The translations under genes and the position numbers were made by a program. The notes under the pieces were generated by a model, which was given only the letters and a program-made list of their open reading frames with translations, ran no database searches and was not told the origin of the DNA. This document shows positions 61,577 through 64,000 of a stretch of 64,000 nt of DNA, piece after piece. The stretch is from Montifringilla adamsi (lineage: Eukaryota > Chordata > Aves > Passeriformes > Passeridae), in the NCBI GenBank assembly GCA_017590115.1, contig JAGGNK010006571.1, positions 310,001 through 374,000 on the forward strand. Reading direction: 5' to 3'. Position 1 is the stretch's first letter. The number at the start of each line of letters is the position of its first letter.

Positions 61577-61810
61577 CTCCCAGAATAACTGAGGTTGGAA
61601 GAAACTTCCTCCACAAATCAAATCCAGCTTCCTCCACAAATCAAACCTAATATGGAATTCACATCAGTATCTCGGGGTTTTCAAAACCTCCAGGGTCACA
61701 GACTCCATAGCCCCACTGCACAACCTGTTAAAGTACCTGGCAATCCCCACAAAAGAAAACAAAACACAAACCAACCTCATATCCATTCAGACAGTCTCAT
61801 TTCATTTAAC
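61577..61810 (-). mobile_element. Degraded CR1 LINE 3' fragment
   Basis: The sequence starts CCCAGAATAACTGAGGTTGG, the reverse complement of the common avian CR1 3' end. It continues with eroded blocks around 'ggttttcaaaacctccaggg' and 'gactccatagccccactgca', matching the CR1 text about 100 bases from the 3' end. Divergence is clearly higher than in the 12-kb cluster. A short tandem duplication sits inside it at 61,606. The right end is approximate. Confidence 0.65.
61606..61649. repeat. 22/23-bp tandem duplication inside CR1 fragment
   Basis: CTTCCTCCACAAATCAAA occurs twice in direct succession, at about 61,606 and 61,629, with ATCCAG between. This is a local replication slippage product in the decayed CR1. 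Confidence 0.85.
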
Positions 61811-64000
61811 AAGCACTGCCTCCAGTTCTCACAGCATGGACCTCAGTAAAAAAACCCCAAACATTTCAAATAAATGAAAATTCATTGTTAAAGGAAGGAA
61901 AAGTCAAGCAACAAAATCTTGCTGTCTTCTTATGTGTTTTGATAAATAATTATTGAAGGCTACACTATATTTTGCATTTATCCTTCAGTTCCAACAGCTC
62001 CCTAAAGTGGCGTGTGACAGCTTCCTTCTCCTTGCTCTCCTGTGATCTGTCTGCTTTCCCAGTAATCACTTCCTTTATTTTCTAAATTTTCTAGCCTATA
62101 TTTAAGTTCTAAACATACTTGAAATTAAACATTCATTCAAAAACAGCCTGACAAAAAGCTTTCAAACAGTGAAAGGTGCCACTTCAGCTTTTCACCATTT
62201 CTATTTTCATGAGAACCTCCTGAAAAGCACGTAGACTCCCTATGCTTCAACGTTCGGTGACAGGGCAACAGAGAACACAGAGGGACCATAAAACCACTCC
62301 AAAACTGCTCTGCTGGGGAGAGCTGATATGTGCAGTCTCTCTTTGATACCATAACCTGAACCATGGACCATTCTTCTTGTGTCCCCACTTGATGAACAAG
62401 CAGTCTTCTGTAGGCCTTGCATGTATTTCTGTGTAGAGATTTATAATGTACTGAAGTAGTGAGTCAGGGAACTGGATTGCTTCTAATGTCCTTTCAAAAC
62501 AAGAAAATGGAGAAGTTCAATTACTGAGGCTCACAACTGCTCTAACTTCTAGTTATACAGACTATTTAAAAATCCTAAATACTCTTCTCAAATATCAAAG
62601 GAAAAAAAAAACCCAAACAACCCTTTTCATAATATTCCATTTTAGGTATGTTCTCTTCCTTGTTAGCCTCTCTTAGTGGCCTTTCTTTAGTCTTCAATCT
62701 CATCTTCATTCCCATCATCTTTTTCAAAAAGAATAGTGTGAAACCTATCTCAGCTTTGGTGTCTGAACTCCTTTTATTTGCCTAAATAGTGTCAAAGGGG
62801 AAAAAGGTAAAAGGTGTTTAATAAGTATTTTCTTTGCTCCCTTTAGTACGTACACCTTTCCCTTTAATTTTCTTCTATTTTTAGTTCATTGTCTTCCATG
62901 GTATTCACTTTTTCTTTCTCTCAAAGGTGCCTGATCTTTCTGAATGTAATATAATTTTACCTTTTACAGTATCTTTTGATGTCTCAGACCTTTTCTCTGT
63001 AAGTTCACCTTTCATTCCGCTTTTTAAAACTATGCAACCAACAATTGTTCAATCCCCTATTATTATAAGCAAAAAACTTCAAAAGCTTCATTTTGTGTGT
63101 TTGAATTACACTCTGATTTTCTCTGGAAAAGATAAATAAACATTCCAGATAACTAGTCATAGACTAGACTAGATCTAGCACACATTTTTATATGCATAAC
63201 ATGTTCTTACACAAAATATATAAGTACATGCAATTTCAAACACAGTCATGTGGTTTTACATTCAAGTGTCCAACAACTGGAAAGGCTGAGGCCAGAACGA
63301 AGATGAACTCCAGTTTTCCCAAAATCATAAGCAAAGGCATGCATTTATCTTCATTTCATGGAGCCCTGGGACTACTTTATTGCCCCAGCCATCGCTAGAA
63401 ACATGTGCATTGAGACAGCAGATTTTCTAGGTGTTTCTGCCATCACTCCAATTAGCATAGTCTCTGTATCCATTGCTGAACACACAGCAAACTGAGGACT
63501 GTGGACTTTGTATCAAAATAAATACTGCTCCACTGCTTATTGTAAGTACCACACTCTACAACTTAACGGCTAGGTAAGGATTAATAAAAAAGAAAATCAA
63601 TTAGAAACATAGTTTTTGCAGTAAGTTTTGTTTTTGACAGTGGGACTATGTACTTCGCATAGTTCTTAAGTACTGGTCATTACAGAGAACAACCCTAATT
63701 ATTTTTACATATATTTACAAATTTCTCTTTAATGCTTGCATGAAAGGCAAATGTTTAAAGAACTTTGAAAGGATTTTATCCAGTGACTATTTTAAAACAA
63801 AATACATAAAGAGTCCAGAAATAGAAATCTGAGGATCTTGTGAATGGTGATTGGAGTCCAAAGATCCACTTTGTTCAATCAACTACCTGAAATACTGCAC
63901 TATGTCCCCCCCATGCCTTCTGGTATAGTTAGAGGAATTTTTTAATTCCTTCCTTCTCCAGTGGCCCAGCTTGTCAGGAGAAGTGGAAAATCCTTGCATT
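61811..64000. other. AT-rich stretch to window end, no supported gene
   Basis: No repeat family, exon or regulatory signal could be supported. A minus frame at 62,137-62,388 has no splice or domain evidence. Confidence 0.4.

Noticed and set aside
1..64000. tRNA, rRNA, CRISPR, operon or phage features
   Set aside because: None seen on either strand. The splice signals, CpG island and repeats are those of a vertebrate nuclear genome.

Overview
The window looks like nuclear DNA of a bird, most likely a songbird. This rests on its repeats: 3'-truncated CR1 LINE fragments with the usual avian 3' end, and three solitary LTRs whose ends and body text resemble passerine endogenous retrovirus LTRs. 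The sequence is AT-rich with one sharp CpG island, many poly-A/poly-T tracts and microsatellites, and no long uninterrupted reading frame outside CpG-rich or repeat sequence. There are no operons, ribosome-binding sites, tRNAs, rRNAs or CRISPR arrays. No gene could be named; family assignments come from memory of repeat consensus features, without a database search.

Layout. 1-21.6 kb is AT-rich, probably intronic or intergenic. It holds a CR1 cluster at 11.70-12.45 kb and several small minus-strand intervals that look like internal exons. 21.64-23.13 kb is a CpG island with divergent transcription signals: on the minus strand a consensus splice donor at 22,202, and on the plus strand a TATA box at 23,044 followed by a consensus donor at 23,124. 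23.2-64 kb is again AT-rich. It contains a (CA)n/(TA)n tract, three solitary LTRs (28.82-29.84, 39.61-40.27 and 44.95-45.36 kb), an old amniote-type CR1 relic (34.36-35.2 kb), a 26-bp minisatellite (39.3 kb), several strong hairpins, and a degraded CR1 (61.58-61.81 kb).

Gene interpretation. I infer two head-to-head transcription units leaving the CpG island. On the plus strand, short intervals at 34,112, 37,419, 41,420, 41,725, 43,243, 44,832, 49,232 and 51,349 have splice-site-like borders and join in one consistent reading phase to a stop at 51,416. On the minus strand, candidates lie at 19,850, 19,070, 13,904, 12,633 and 8,859. Short open intervals between plausible splice sites arise often by chance in 64 kb of AT-rich DNA, and I picked borders partly for phase. 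These exon calls are therefore hypotheses at low to moderate confidence. The repeats, LTR boundaries, hairpins and CpG-island signals are much firmer.
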